Counted from the stretch's first letter, positions 1 to 11,310 are shown. The stretch is 64,000 nt of DNA from Symsagittifera roscoffensis (GCF_963678635.1 NC_087069.1:6743472-6807471), one strand, 5' to 3'. Numbers and translations are program-made. The notes: generated from the letters alone by a model not told the origin.

Positions 1-59
1 AGAAGTTCATTTAAGCAAAAGAGCCAAACTTTTGAAAACTAAAATAGCAACAGAACGAA

Positions 60-440
60 ACTTACGAAGAAGAAACAAAGAAGACAATCTTTCAGCAGAC
101 AAGTTGAGCTGACAAAAAAGTTTTACAAAATTACAATTTTTCAATTTTCCCCGCTGAAAAAATATTGAGCAACACTTGCAGTTTCAACAGCATAAGCAAA
201 ATCCCTGATGTAACAAATAAGCCGACAATCTTAGAGCAGAAGAGCAGACACCAGTTGAGCTGGAAAAAAAATTAAAAACTTTCAAGTTCCCTCTGAAACT
301 ACATTGAACAACATTTGCACTTGCAACTACAACAAAAGTTACTTCCAGCACAAGCTAAATCCGGGATGCGGCAACTAAGCCGATAAAACTTAGGCAGAAA
401 AACAAAAATCCGACAATTCAAGTTTTACGGGAAAAAAAAT
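60..440. repeat. Tandem sub-repeats of about 150-160 bp (SINE-like body)
   Basis: Two and a half diverged copies follow one another. Landmarks recur in order: a GACAATCTT-like start (83, 224), AGTTGAGCTG (102, 253), CATTGAGCAACACTTGCA-like text (165, 304) and AAGCCGA (219, 377). The block lies directly downstream, on the minus strand, of a tRNA-like stub at 471-536, so it could be the body of a tRNA-derived SINE. No coding sequence is seen here. Confidence 0.45.
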
Positions 441-470
441 CCGATTGCATGCTGAAAAAAAACAAAGGTC

Positions 471-536
471 CGGCCGTGACTCGAACACACGACCTAAGGT
501 CTCAAAAGCAACAGCGTTACTAGGCAAAATAGGAAC
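471..536 (-). other. tRNA-like fragment (possible SINE head)
   Basis: On the minus strand the sequence carries GTGTTCGAGTCACGG, which resembles a tRNA T arm with a B box, followed by CCGGACC and a run of T after a few bases, as in a pol III terminator. The D-arm side (CCTAGTAACGC) lacks part of a normal A box, and the 5' acceptor strand that should pair with CCGGACC is not found near 540. It is therefore not a functional tRNA gene. A decayed tRNA or a SINE head is the best reading. Confidence 0.35.
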
Positions 537-943
537 AAACCTGTGAGTTTTCAAGCTTTATTAATAGAGTCAGTAAGAGAAGCAAGTAACATTATACAGA
601 AAAGTTGTTAACTACTAAAAAAAGTCTAGTTCCCGATTACAAGACACTCGCTTTCACAAGTGCAATAAAAGAAATGATCTAAGTAAACTTGCGCATTTTC
701 GCTTTCACGAGTTGCTTCATTAAGTGATTAATTTCAAAGCCATTTGAGTATATTATTTGAATGTAGTTCTTAAAAAGTAAGTTATCACTTCAATTCTTCA
801 CTGCAACTGGTAAATGAACTATCGTGTTGTTGTTTTTTTTTGCATTTTAACTAGTAAACTTGCAATTAAAGGATCTCTAAGAATACCTGGAACATATTTG
901 AACCAAAATCGAATACGTAAATTTCAGATTCATAGCCACTTAC

Positions 944-1508
944 CCGAATGAGTGATATCAAATATTCATTCACATCCCACGAGATATCCCTCGCATGTTT
1001 GTACATGATTGCTCCTCTATTGTTCACAAACATCCTACTGGCCAGGCAGGGAATCAAACTCTGTATCGGATGAATCAACAGCTTCAGACAGTACTGACAC
1101 TTATACATTGTCGATGCACTGTACTGTGCATCGGAGTATTCTGTTCTTGAATCAAACAGCTGTTCAATTTTCTTCGCGAATAGTTTACTTCGAATCTTGT
1201 CTTTTTTGTCTTTCAAAGCCTCCAGTTGGTTATGATTAAACTTATTACAAAGAGTAGTTAGTAATCGATCTTGGATGCAATTCATGTTGCAAGGAGTCGC
1301 AACTATGTCTTCGAGATTGTCGGCACAGTAATCTATACATTCTTGCACTAAAGAGTCCATTTTGAGGAAATCTGACGAAATTAGGATTGAGACTGCATTG
1401 TTTGGTTCCAGTTTCGGGGTTGTCTTGGGTCCCTCTCGTTTCACATAGCGCATTAGCCAGTCGAATATTTGCACGTCGCAGTGTACTGAGATGTCAACGT
1501 CTTCGCAT
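944..1508 (-). CDS. SANBR: SANBR (KIAA1841-like) coding exon 3, BTB domain continuation
   Basis: SANBR (SANT and BTB domain regulator of class-switch recombination) is a conserved animal protein with an N-terminal SANT-like domain and a BTB domain. This exon gives 188 codons that begin in CEDVDISVHCDVQIFDWL and include CQYCLKLLIHP and WDVNEYLISL, patterns I recognise from the family. The acceptor is TTTCTTTAG before 1508; the donor is GTAAGT at 938-943. Exon 2 ends with AG and this exon starts with A, which restores an Arg codon. The remaining exons are not visible and should lie beyond the left edge of the window. The intron upstream of this exon contains the 31-bp minisatellite. Confidence 0.8.
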
Positions 1509-1515
1509 CTAAAGA

Positions 1516-2563
1516 AAATTATATTTAGCCACAATCTAAAGGTTAAAAATTATATTTATCCACAATCTAAAGGTTAAAAATTATATTTATCCACAATCTA
1601 AAGGTTAAAAATTATATTTATCCACAATCTAAAGGTTAAAAATTATATTTATCCACAATCTAAAGGTTAAAAATTATATTTATCCACAATCTAAAGGTTA
1701 AAAATTATATTTATCCATAACCTAAAGGTTAAAAATTATAATTATCCACAATCTAAAGGTTAAAAATTATAATTATCCACAATCTAAAGGTTAAAAATTA
1801 TATTTATCCACAATCTAAAGGTTAAAAATTATATTTATCCACAATCTAAAGATTAAAAATTATATTTATCCACAATCTAAAGGTTAAAAATTATATTTAT
1901 CCACAATCTAAAGGTTAAAAATTATATTTATCCACAATCTAAAGGTTAAAAATTATATTTATCCACAATCTAAAGGTTAAAAATTATATTTATCCACAAT
2001 CTAAAGGTTAAAAATTATATTTATCCACAATCTAAAGGTTAAAAATTATATTTATCCACAATCTAAAGGTTAAAAACTATATTTATCCACAATCTAAAGG
2101 TTAAAAATTATATTCATCCACAATCTAAAGGTTAAAAATTATATTTATCCACAATCTAAAGGTTAAAAATTATATTCATCCACAATCTAAAGGTTAAAAA
2201 TTATATTTATCCACAATCTAAAGGTTAAAAATTATATTTATCCACAATCTAAAGGTTAAAAATTATATTTATCCACAATCTAAAGGTTAAAAATTATATT
2301 TATCCACAATCTAAAGGTTAAAAATTATATTTATCCACAATCTAAAGGTTAAAAATTATATTCATCCACAATCTAAAGGTTAAAAATTATATTTATCCAC
2401 AATCTAAAGGTTAAAAATTATATTTATCCACAATCTAAAGGTTAAAAATTATATTTATCCACAATCTAAAGGTTAAAAATTATAATTATCCACAATCTAC
2501 AGGTTAAAAATTATAATTATCCACAATCTAAAGGTTAAAAATTATATTTATCCACAATCTAGA
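1516..2563. repeat. 31-bp minisatellite, about 34 copies, inside SANBR intron 2
   Basis: A 31-bp unit repeats without gaps for just over 1 kb. On the plus strand each unit runs GGTTAAAAATTATATTTATC and then CACAATCTAAA. Units differ by rare single substitutions (for example TATTCATCC, TATAATTATCC, CTACAGG). The array abuts the acceptor of SANBR exon 3: the acceptor's own upstream bases (GATTGTGGCTAAATATAATT) are a diverged unit. It is intronic and non-coding. Confidence 0.97.
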
Positions 2564-3785
<1,222 letters not shown>

Positions 3786-4310
3786 CTATGAATATGGCAT
3801 TTAAGCTCTTTGAATTTTCAAAAACACTTATCAATGACATTTTTTTAAACAAAATTTTTCGAATTGAGAAAATTGGAATAATTGGTAACATTTCTATTTC
3901 GAGAGAACTTTACAAATTACAATCCACTTTCGAAATTAGAAGTTCATGTTTTCTGCTCCATCACTTTCGTAATTGCAGAGCAGAGTTGCCTTCCATTTAG
4001 CAAACTAATTTGAACTGATCTCAAAATTTACACGAGGATCTAAAAAACACTATCTATTTAAGGGTCTTTAGTGCGTTCATTAACACTTGAAATAATTTTA
4101 TTGAGTAACGCACGTTGCCTTAATGCTGCTTGCAGGCTGAAATTGGAAACTCCACCTGTGTCTCGAATCAATTATACGCAGAATAAGACAAATAGCCATA
4201 ATTGCCCATAGATTGAACGTGCCTTTGAGGAAAGAATAGGCTCAGGTAACTCTTGTTCGAGACAATTTTAAAGATAAATTTCGGCAGCAAATTTTACAGA
4301 AATTACTTAC

Positions 4311-4676
4311 AGGCTTGGAATGTGACTCGCGAGAAGATGGTTTAGAGCTCGCACTCTCGTCAGCTGCGGGGTGCGCCGATATCGTTCCGGCACTGCTTGC
4401 CGAAGACGCGGATGTCGCATTCCTTGAACTGGGAATTGAAATCACATTTTCAGTTGCATTTCTAGACTCATTGACTTGATTCTCTAGCTTCAAGTCTGAG
4501 GCTAATTTCAACTCTTGATTCAGTTCATTGAATCGTGATTCGCATTCTGCAGGAGTTGTGCCTGGAACTAAGACTGAAATCAGTTGCCAGTCTTTGTGTG
4601 GCAAACTCTGGAACTCTCGGCTCTGCAGGAGTGTTGAGAGGAAAAAGTCGAGCGAAAAATTTCCGGCTTTGCTCAT
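4311..4676 (-). CDS. SANBR: SANBR coding exon 1, SANT-like domain
   Basis: The exon encodes 122 codons from the ATG at 4676: a short helical start (FSLDFFLSTLLQ), a SANT/Myb-like segment around residues 20-55 (PHKDWQLISVLVPGTTPAE followed by CESRFNELNQEL), then a Ser/Ala-rich low-complexity linker. The donor is CCT|GTAAGT at 4309-4310. This ATG is chosen because the open frame further upstream has only TTG and a CAG acceptor-like site lies at 4689-4691. The 12-nt leader after that site contains ATGTAA, a one-codon upstream ORF. The gene follows YIPF5 on the same strand. Confidence 0.82.
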
Positions 4677-4688
4677 GTTACATTTCAA

Positions 4689-4705
4689 CTGAAAAAAAAA
4701 AACAC
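4689..4705 (-). promoter_or_regulatory. 3' splice acceptor just upstream of the SANBR ATG (candidate trans-splice site)
   Basis: On the minus strand a run of T followed by CAG ends 12 nt before the ATG. No coding exon is seen between here and YIPF5, so the site serves either a spliced leader or an intron in the 5' UTR. Confidence 0.55.
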
Positions 4706-4883
4706 TTTGGACAAATCATTCTACTCAATTAAAAATTGTTCTGGTATCAATAACATTAAAATGTCTGATTCCCCCGATTTTTCAGACGCAGATGATGAAA
4801 AAAAAGTGCCACCAATCCAACATCAATTTAAAACTAATTTTTGAAGTTATTAACGAGCTTACATTGCAGCACCCAAAATGTGA

Positions 4884-4889
4884 TTTAAT
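4884..4889 (-). terminator. Candidate poly(A) signal of YIPF5 (ATTAAA)
   Basis: ATTAAA on the minus strand lies about 15 nt after the YIPF5 stop codon. This is the common variant of AATAAA. The distance to the SANBR acceptor is about 190 bp. Confidence 0.4.
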
Positions 4890-4903
4890 TATTTACAAAT
4901 ACG

Positions 4904-5776
4904 TCAAAATACAGTTAATAAAGCGAAGACTCCATAAACCAGTGCGCATGGATAGGCAACCAGCATCTGTTGTCCATTCATTGTCAATGCCGAAACGAAC
5001 AGTTTACTTGATGCAAGACTAGCCCAACCGACGCATAATATGCTCATTATCAAGCCAAATGAACCCTTGAGAGAAATGAAAACAGCTACTGATGACAGTC
5101 CAACCATAGGTAGGAGGCAGTATCCTAGCACACTGACAACTCCTAGGAAACCACATCCATCCACCGACATCAGATTTAGGAGCATATACATTCCCAGACT
5201 TCCCATAACTCCGATTCCATAAATATAATTGAAGTGAATTTTGCCAGCCAAGAGCAATGTGGCCCCAAACGCCAGAGCAAACACCAAAGGCCCAGCCAGA
5301 TCGTTGTCTTGGCATGCTGCTGGATCAGCAGCTTTCGTTGGATGGAGAACTGCAAGAGTTTTCTGTTGAATATGACTGAAGTTAATGCCTAATTCTTCAA
5401 GCAATGGAGGCTCGTCTTCGTCAAAATTATTCGGTGAAAACGCTGAATTTGAAAGCACACTTTTTCGCCCTGTAGAAAGTGAACTGCTTGAACTCATAGC
5501 CATTTGTCCATATAGTGAGTTCGGATCTTCAGCAGGTGTGTAGTACTGATTATTGTAGAAATTACTTTGTGGATTCATGAAGCCTTGGTTTTGTTTATTG
5601 TTATCGACGTAGTGTTGTTCAGGTTCGAAGTAATTATACGATTGAGTGTTTTCGATGTTATAGCCACCGTAATGCTCAGACCCCTGATCATCCTGGCGGT
5701 ATTGTGTGTTATCGCCAAAACCACTATTTCCCCAATCATACCCTCCTGACGACCAAGAATCGAAACTCTGAGCCAT
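4904..5776 (-). CDS. YIPF5: YIPF5-like Yip1 domain family membrane protein
   Basis: This is an uninterrupted 290-codon frame. YIPF5 and its paralogue YIPF7 are five-pass Golgi/ER membrane proteins related to yeast Yip1, involved in COPII transport and organisation of the ER-Golgi boundary. The N-terminal half is cytosolic, rich in Tyr, Asn, Gln and Gly. It is followed by the conserved [14 protein letters not shown] motif and then, from about residue 160 to the end, five hydrophobic segments with the family signatures [15 protein letters not shown] and [13 protein letters not shown]. The length fits the family. The ATG is preceded by TTTTCAG and five bases, so the 5' end is formed by splicing. 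It lies immediately upstream of SANBR on the same strand. Confidence 0.93.
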   Translation of the reverse strand: MAQSFDSWSSGGYDWGNSGFGDNTQYRQDDQGSEHYGGYNIENTQSYNYFEPEQHYVDNNKQNQGFMNPQSNFYNNQYYTPAEDPNSLYGQMAMSSSSSLSTGRKSVLSNSAFSPNNFDEDEPPLLEELGINFSHIQQKTLAVLHPTKAADPAACQDNDLAGPLVFALAFGATLLLAGKIHFNYIYGIGVMGSLGMYMLLNLMSVDGCGFLGVVSVLGYCLLPMVGLSSVAVFISLKGSFGLIMSILCVGWASLASSKLFVSALTMNGQQMLVAYPCALVYGVFALLTVF

Positions 5777-5781
5777 TTAAC

Positions 5782-5792
5782 CTGAAAATATA
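5782..5792 (-). promoter_or_regulatory. 3' splice acceptor 5 nt upstream of the YIPF5 ATG
   Basis: TATATTTTCAG ends five bases before the ATG. As for SANBR, the spacing is typical of spliced-leader acceptors, but a 5' UTR intron would look the same. Confidence 0.55.
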
Positions 5793-5865
5793 AGAAATGG
5801 AGCAAAAATTTCCAAACCAACACTTTCTGAAACACAACAGCCTCACAAAATCCGAGAAAAAACCA

Positions 5866-5926
5866 AGGACAGTCGGTTACTGTAGTACAAGCACAGAATG
5901 TTCCGTCCATAGTCTTACAAAAACAC
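5866..5926 (+). repeat. Copy of the dispersed repeat end seen at 3391-3440
   Basis: CGGTTACTGTAGTACAAGCA and then CAGAATGTTCCGTCCATAGT match the reverse complement of 3391-3440 with few differences. It lies upstream of YIPF5. It may be one end of a small non-autonomous transposon. Confidence 0.5.
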
Positions 5927-5995
5927 ACCATTTCTTTTTTAGAAATTAGTCGTTTTTTGTGTGGTCTGATATGATAGAACATCTGAAGCCAGATA

Positions 5996-7264
5996 ACATA
6001 CGATAAAAAAAAGAGTAAATTATAAAGGGGCCCTTCCGTTTAGGTACGGTCGTGCACAAGCTGGATAGGGCCCATGCCAGCATTATATAAAGACATCGAA
6101 AAACAATATTGCAGAAATTAAGTCAAGTCAGCATTTAGCCTAATTGCTGCGATAAACTTGTTAAATAGTCTTTCGTTGTTCAAAAATACCCCTTGTGTGT
6201 TTTCATATCATATGCGCGCTAGGCTTTCCTCTTCTTAGGGCGTTAATGTGAGCATCCGCTCGGCGCGGAGTGCTCGTTAACGGTTCTGCCGGTCATGATG
6301 TTAAAAAAGAATAACACCCAGGAGCGCCATAAAAACATACATGTAACATTCGCCCGGAAGATACATATCGACAGATAACAAAACTAAGTCTTAAGACGAC
6401 TGGCTAGCGTCTAAACAGAGCTTTGCATGCTTTTCACCGTCTCTACCAAGCCAGTACTTTTCGGTGGTCTTTCTAACATCGGGTCGACAAAAACGTTACT
6501 GTTCTCCGGCTTCGACCAGAACGCTCAAATTAACTAGATTACATGCAGAAATAGTGAGCTCATGGCTGGGTCTCAGTATCCCTAGACCACGAGGTCACTC
6601 CTAAAAGCAGGGCTACTACTTATTATATTACTATTGTTTTTGTTCAGTAGATAAAAATCATCATCTCCATCGAAGATGGATCAACCCTTTCCCCCAACTC
6701 CTAGCTTCTCATCCTTATCAAAATGAATCCAGTTGTTAATTAAATTCAATTCAGGACATGACAAGAAGCTAAAAGTTTATATAAAAGGCTAAAAGTTCCA
6801 GTCCCGAAACCCTTCCGGATTCTTGAATCCAGTGAATCAAGCTCCTCAAGTTCAATTTCACGCCAATCCGGAAGGCTGGTTCTCACCCTTCACCGTTGTT
6901 GGCAACGGCCTTGCAACTATTGTAGCAGCACAATAGTTGCAACTTGGAACGTTCTCTGCTATTGTAGTTCGTTGTCGTTTTTCTTTAATCTCGATTTTCG
7001 TTCTGTTCGCTATCACAGATAAAGTTGTTCTGTTTTTCACTCGCTTTTTGTTAAAATGGCCGTTTCAGCATTTCTCAGAAATGTGACGTCATCATTCGAA
7101 TTTTTGAAAATTTAAAATACTAGAATATTCTAGCCCTCACCGTTTGGCTAAACGTTCCAATAACGTCGCTAATCCTTCGAAATCATCAACTCGGAAGGCT
7201 TACTGCTCAAAATTCGAATCCTGCATAAATTGCATTTTGGCCATTCTGGTCGAATGTCACATAC
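5996..7264 (-). mobile_element. Twin-primed (5'-inverted) LINE insertion
   Basis: Positions 6002-6236 are the reverse complement of the 3' end of the LINE at 31-35.8 kb, including its terminal hairpin (6029-6072) and T-rich tail. They abut, in the opposite orientation, 1025 bp (6237-7261) almost identical to the LINE leader at 29911-30935. The arrangement is inverted 5' piece followed by 3' piece, as expected from twin priming. ACATAC flanks both ends (5996-6001 and 7259-7264) as a possible target-site duplication. Only a handful of mismatches are seen in the leader, so the insertion is young. Confidence 0.7.
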
Positions 7265-8080
7265 TCCCCGGACAGTCCGGTCAATGTCCTCATTGAATCG
7301 CGCAATGTTCTAAATGGTTACAGTGTCATCGAACAGAATTTACAAAATGCACGAAATTACTTTTATCTACGTCACATCGACTCACTGCAGAATATAAATG
7401 GCATCATACTACATCACTATAGCCTTCAAATTCTTTCATTAATCTGCACATTGAGGATATGACTTAAGATAAAACATATTTTCTGACTTCCAGTGTCAAT
7501 GTCCCGATTGAAACTTTTTCTCCTAGATTTAAAAGGTGTTGGCTTGCAGGACAGTCCTGCCAACCAACAAGCTAAAATTATCCTACTATGCTCCTTCCCT
7601 TCGGAAATCTTGCTTGTTTATTGCCCTGAATATTAAAACTAAGAAACTTTGTGGTTAGAAGGAACAATGCAACAACCTCCCTCCTCAAGAAGCTACTCAA
7701 TTTTTTCATGTCACCACAAAGTGATCAGTCTTCCTAAGTGATTAAAAACAATCATGCAGGCTGGAATATTTAAATATACTCTTCCCTCAAGCCTTTCTAA
7801 ATAAATAATCAGAGAGTGTCTCTAAAGCCACCTCAACTAAAACCAAAATGCAAATTTATAAATGCAACAATTTCAAAACTCAACTACATATTTCAGTTTT
7901 CAATTACAACTTGGTTGCTTGGTTTCTCACTTGAGTTTTTCACACACATAAAACAATTCTGAGTTTTAACTTTTCTTCATCATCCCTTTGTTCTCTTCTT
8001 TTTTCGTCGTTTAGAAGTTCTAAAACTTCTAAATTCTTCTAATTTTCTTTCTTGCTGCCTCTTGTTTTCTCGACCATTCG
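7265..8080. other. Non-coding 3' flank of the giant retroelement
   Basis: There is no supported ORF. The stretch starts with CTCCCCGGACA, a string that also occurs four times in the integrase frame (one copy differs in its first base), and contains GGACAGTCC palindromes (7273, 7553). The 3' LTR of the giant element would be expected here, but I found no matching sequence at the other end (27.0-28.1 kb). Confidence 0.4.
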
Positions 8081-9580
8081 TCAATGCTCCATTTCCTCCT
8101 CCTGTGACACTGACTCCGCACTCTCGGTTTCCGTGTCTTGTAGCACGTCATTGACTATCCTGACGCTGTTGGAAGCCGTCCTCCAACACTTCTGCTCTTC
8201 CACCCTCTGTTTACAGCAAGGTAGGGGATCCACGTTTGATTCTCTGTTTCTACAGAAGCTGTTGTGGAGACACAACGTCACGTTTCTCTCCAAATCTTCT
8301 TTCAGCATCTCTGCCTTCTCATTTCCACTACGCTCGCTCGTCCTGGAAATTCTTTTCACAGCGGTGGTCACTGCATTCCGATGGGTCACGAAAGCTCGCT
8401 TGAAAGCTCCTGCCCCAATGTCCAGCTGATATTCACTGTACACTCTGCCATGTTTCGACATATGCTTTTTCGCATACTCGTACAACCATGCAGTCATGTT
8501 AGCTCTGAACCATGGCATCAATCGTTTTCTTGCCCATATCTTCTTCACTTCCATCGGAATGTTTAGAACTTTGCACATTGTCTCAAAAAGATCTAAATCT
8601 TTTAGACAATCTAATTTCTGCAATTGTTCTCTCGTCGGTGCCTCCTGTCTTTTATTTTCTCTCACATGAGCTTCCAGCCATCGTATCGCCATCATAACTC
8701 CCACTATCACTATTGTTATGGGCTGTGATGAATCTGGTAAACCCATGGAGAGCAGCTCTCCAGAGTCCCAGATCAACACCAAATTACTACGCTTGGGATA
8801 CCACCAGGTCTGCAGCAAGCAGTGGCAAGGAAACTCGTCATGTGTCAACATGATGCTCCTCCAATTGCGTTTTCCTGAAGCTTCCAGCAATGGTTCCACT
8901 TCCATCATCACTCGGTGGATTTCATCATTCTCATCTACTGCATTGTAATCTGTGACAGTTGATCCTCTCTGTTTCTGTTTCTCAAAGTCACTGAAGTTCC
9001 CGCTCACATATCCCATGAACTTCTTTCCTAGTATTGACTCCAACTCTTCTTTGGTTCTCTCTGGAATTGCTGAGAACATCTTACATAGTAACTCGTAAGA
9101 CTTTTCAGACATTCTCGCCAATCTCACGCACTTTGGCACTGAGAAAGCTTGATCCACAATCATTCTTGTACTCTTCACGTCCACAGTCACGAAATGTACA
9201 GGGTATCTGCTCTTGCACATTGGAGCCAACGTTGAACCCACCAAATATCGTGCTCCTGATGGTCTACAATAAGTTTCGCTGTGTCTGATGTTCATCTCTG
9301 TTTCGATTGCTTCCCTCCATTTTCCTATATACTTCTGCTCAGTCTGCAGAACTCCTGGGAATACTTCTACGCTGATGGCTGTGACCATCTCATGTTTCTG
9401 TTCTAGATTCAATAGTGACTCTAAAGAACCAAACATGCTGTAGAATCCTAGTGCTGTCACTAGATTCACATCGGTTCCTCCATGGCAATCTGCTATCAGT
9501 TCCGTTTCCGTTCTTGCTTTCATCACTACATTTCCAAACAATACTGTCAACTGCTTGTGTTGTTTCTCCAGGGTTTTCAC
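8081..9580 (-). CDS. Giant retroelement, second coding block, part 3 (unknown function)
   Basis: This is a 499-codon open frame. I do not recognise a family. It has no membrane segment or signal peptide of note, several Cys/Trp pairs (CHCLLQTWWYPKRSN near residue 255), a basic helical middle and a Ser/Glu-rich acidic C-terminus (SAESVSQEEEMEH). The annotated start is GTG, and the frame is open further upstream, overlapping the end of the 566-codon frame in the -1 register. It therefore reads best as the last part of one polyprotein with the two preceding frames, separated by a frameshift. Codon use and GC content resemble the other frames of the element rather than the surrounding AT-rich DNA. 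Confidence 0.6.
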   Translation of the reverse strand: MKTLEKQHKQLTVLFGNVVMKARTETELIADCHGGTDVNLVTALGFYSMFGSLESLLNLEQKHEMVTAISVEVFPGVLQTEQKYIGKWREAIETEMNIRHSETYCRPSGARYLVGSTLAPMCKSRYPVHFVTVDVKSTRMIVDQAFSVPKCVRLARMSEKSYELLCKMFSAIPERTKEELESILGKKFMGYVSGNFSDFEKQKQRGSTVTDYNAVDENDEIHRVMMEVEPLLEASGKRNWRSIMLTHDEFPCHCLLQTWWYPKRSNLVLIWDSGELLSMGLPDSSQPITIVIVGVMMAIRWLEAHVRENKRQEAPTREQLQKLDCLKDLDLFETMCKVLNIPMEVKKIWARKRLMPWFRANMTAWLYEYAKKHMSKHGRVYSEYQLDIGAGAFKRAFVTHRNAVTTAVKRISRTSERSGNEKAEMLKEDLERNVTLCLHNSFCRNRESNVDPLPCCKQRVEEQKCWRTASNSVRIVNDVLQDTETESAESVSQEEEMEH

Positions 9581-9609
9581 ACAGTCTAGACTTCCACAAA
9601 CGTGACCCT

Positions 9610-11310
9610 CTAGTCCACAGACTTCCCCCAGACAGCTACCAGGTTTGACCCAGTCTTCTGGTCCCCCTCCACTTTATCTTCTCCGTTGCTCTTAGAGGCT
9701 GTTATCATCACATTATATATGATGTTGAGGTCACGCAGGTTACAGTCCGCATTCAGTTCCCTCTGTATGTCTTGTGTCGCCCGTAATATTGAGTCAGCGT
9801 TGGGACTAGGACACCATGATGGCTTCATCAATTCCCACACTGCCATCAAGCTCGTTCTCAGTAATTCATCTGAGAATCCCAACCCAAATTCCACTCTCTT
9901 GTCGGATTTTGGTACTGAAGGTGCAGTCACCTCTTCCAAGACCAATCCCAATTTGGCCTGTGGATTGTTAACGCTCTTAGTCGTCACAATTCTGGACGTC
10001 CAGAATCTTAGTAACACCGCCTGCTCATAATCAAAGAAGCAATCGCGTATGTCTTCACTCAGGAAAGGATTGTATGCTATCCCTATAATCCCGGACACAT
10101 AGCTATATGACTTCTTCTTGATCGGTCCACAGTATTCACTGGATTTCGGCAATGCTCCCATAGATTCTTTAGTGAGCCTCAACTCCTTGTTTGAGAATCT
10201 CCTGATCTCGTCTATCTTTTTCATGGGTTCCAATTCTTCAGGTTCTTTCATGTTCACCCTCATCGGTTTACTTTGCTGCATATCCAGCATTGCTAGTAAG
10301 AACATGGCTTTCGTTCGCTCATCGCCTTCCTTCAACATTTTAACACAAGTGCTTAATGCAGGTACTGAGATCTGCTCTATCAGGAATCGAATGAAACAGA
10401 GAGCGTCTCTCTGCTTTGCACACGCTACTGCTGCTCCCTCCTGGACTATCAGATCCCTCAGATTCGTCATAAGGAAAACTTTTTCCTCCTTTGATCTCTT
10501 CCTTTCTTCTGAATCATATTCTTCGCGAGTCAGTCCCATCATGCACCAGGCGAGCCTGAGTTGTAATTCTGTCCTTACGTAAGGTACTGCCACGAGAGCA
10601 TGTATTCTTGGCGTAGTCCTCATTTCTTCTTCGAAATACCTCAATACTACTGCTTTCCATGGAAGGCTCACTAACTGCTCGATCGTCTCCGCCTCTACGT
10701 CAGACGACGCCAAAGTTCCATACGCCTTCTGCTTGATGGTGGTGCCTTGCAACATCGTTTCCAGATAACCCTCCATGGCTTTTTCGTCTTCCAGGGCCAT
10801 TACATACCCTCTAGCCGAGTTCCGGTATTCCAACATCTCCATGTATCCACCGGTGGGTTCATCTATCGACACTGTCTCCGACACTGTTAGTCGGTTGTAT
10901 TCCACTGGTGTCAGTTGTCCTGCAACACTTCCTTTTCCATGATTCATGGGAGATGGTTTGAAGTCCCTCATTTTACTCTCTCCACATTGACTGAGTATTT
11001 CCATTTCTAAAGTTGCTCCAGTCAGAGTGCGGTCACTCCTTTTGGATTTATAACCGGTTGACTTTATCCCTGCCATGAGAATGGGTGGCACCATCGCTAT
11101 ATCACTTAATATTCTATCTGTGCCGGACAATTGATAATCACCTTGCCCCAAATCCATAACTTCTTCGACTCGCTTCCTTTTCGCTGAGTTACCAGCTTTC
11201 ATCGATATTTCTGAATCCACTTTCGTCTTTCCAATTCTCCTCGGCATCACTCTGCTGCCTAACTTCATTTTCATCGCATTGATTTTATCAATCACCATTT
11301 TTGATCGCAT
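9610..11310 (-). CDS. Giant retroelement, second coding block, part 2 (unknown function)
   Basis: This is a 566-codon frame in the same reading frame as the 1887-codon ORF, separated from it by a single TAG at 11335-11337. The N-terminal part is basic (lysine/arginine clusters such as SAKRKRVEE), which may be a nuclear signal. The remainder is a mostly helical globular sequence with no family I can name. The frame ends in VWGKSVD and a TAG, beyond which the -1 frame continues into the 499-codon ORF. It may be a continuous extension of the preceding ORF broken by one nonsense change. Confidence 0.55.
   Translation of the reverse strand: MRSKMVIDKINAMKMKLGSRVMPRRIGKTKVDSEISMKAGNSAKRKRVEEVMDLGQGDYQLSGTDRILSDIAMVPPILMAGIKSTGYKSKRSDRTLTGATLEMEILSQCGESKMRDFKPSPMNHGKGSVAGQLTPVEYNRLTVSETVSIDEPTGGYMEMLEYRNSARGYVMALEDEKAMEGYLETMLQGTTIKQKAYGTLASSDVEAETIEQLVSLPWKAVVLRYFEEEMRTTPRIHALVAVPYVRTELQLRLAWCMMGLTREEYDSEERKRSKEEKVFLMTNLRDLIVQEGAAVACAKQRDALCFIRFLIEQISVPALSTCVKMLKEGDERTKAMFLLAMLDMQQSKPMRVNMKEPEELEPMKKIDEIRRFSNKELRLTKESMGALPKSSEYCGPIKKKSYSYVSGIIGIAYNPFLSEDIRDCFFDYEQAVLLRFWTSRIVTTKSVNNPQAKLGLVLEEVTAPSVPKSDKRVEFGLGFSDELLRTSLMAVWELMKPSWCPSPNADSILRATQDIQRELNADCNLRDLNIIYNVMITASKSNGEDKVEGDQKTGSNLVAVWGKSVD

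Noticed and set aside
1516-2563. CRISPR-like regular repeats
   Set aside because: The units are contiguous with no unique spacers, and the context is a eukaryotic intron. It is a minisatellite.
4760-4845. Plus-strand peptide starting MSDSPDFSDADDEKK
   Set aside because: It looks like an acidic protein N-terminus but stops after 28 codons, has no clear splice donor and overlaps the 3' UTR of YIPF5 on the other strand.
7265-8080. 3' LTR of the giant element
   Set aside because: No matching partner was found by eye in 27.0-28.2 kb or in the 17.0-17.4 kb spacer; shared GGACAGTCC palindromes are too short.
9600-9640. Programmed -1 frameshift between the 566- and 499-codon frames
   Set aside because: The register is -1, but no canonical slippery heptamer was seen at the overlap, so an indel is as likely.
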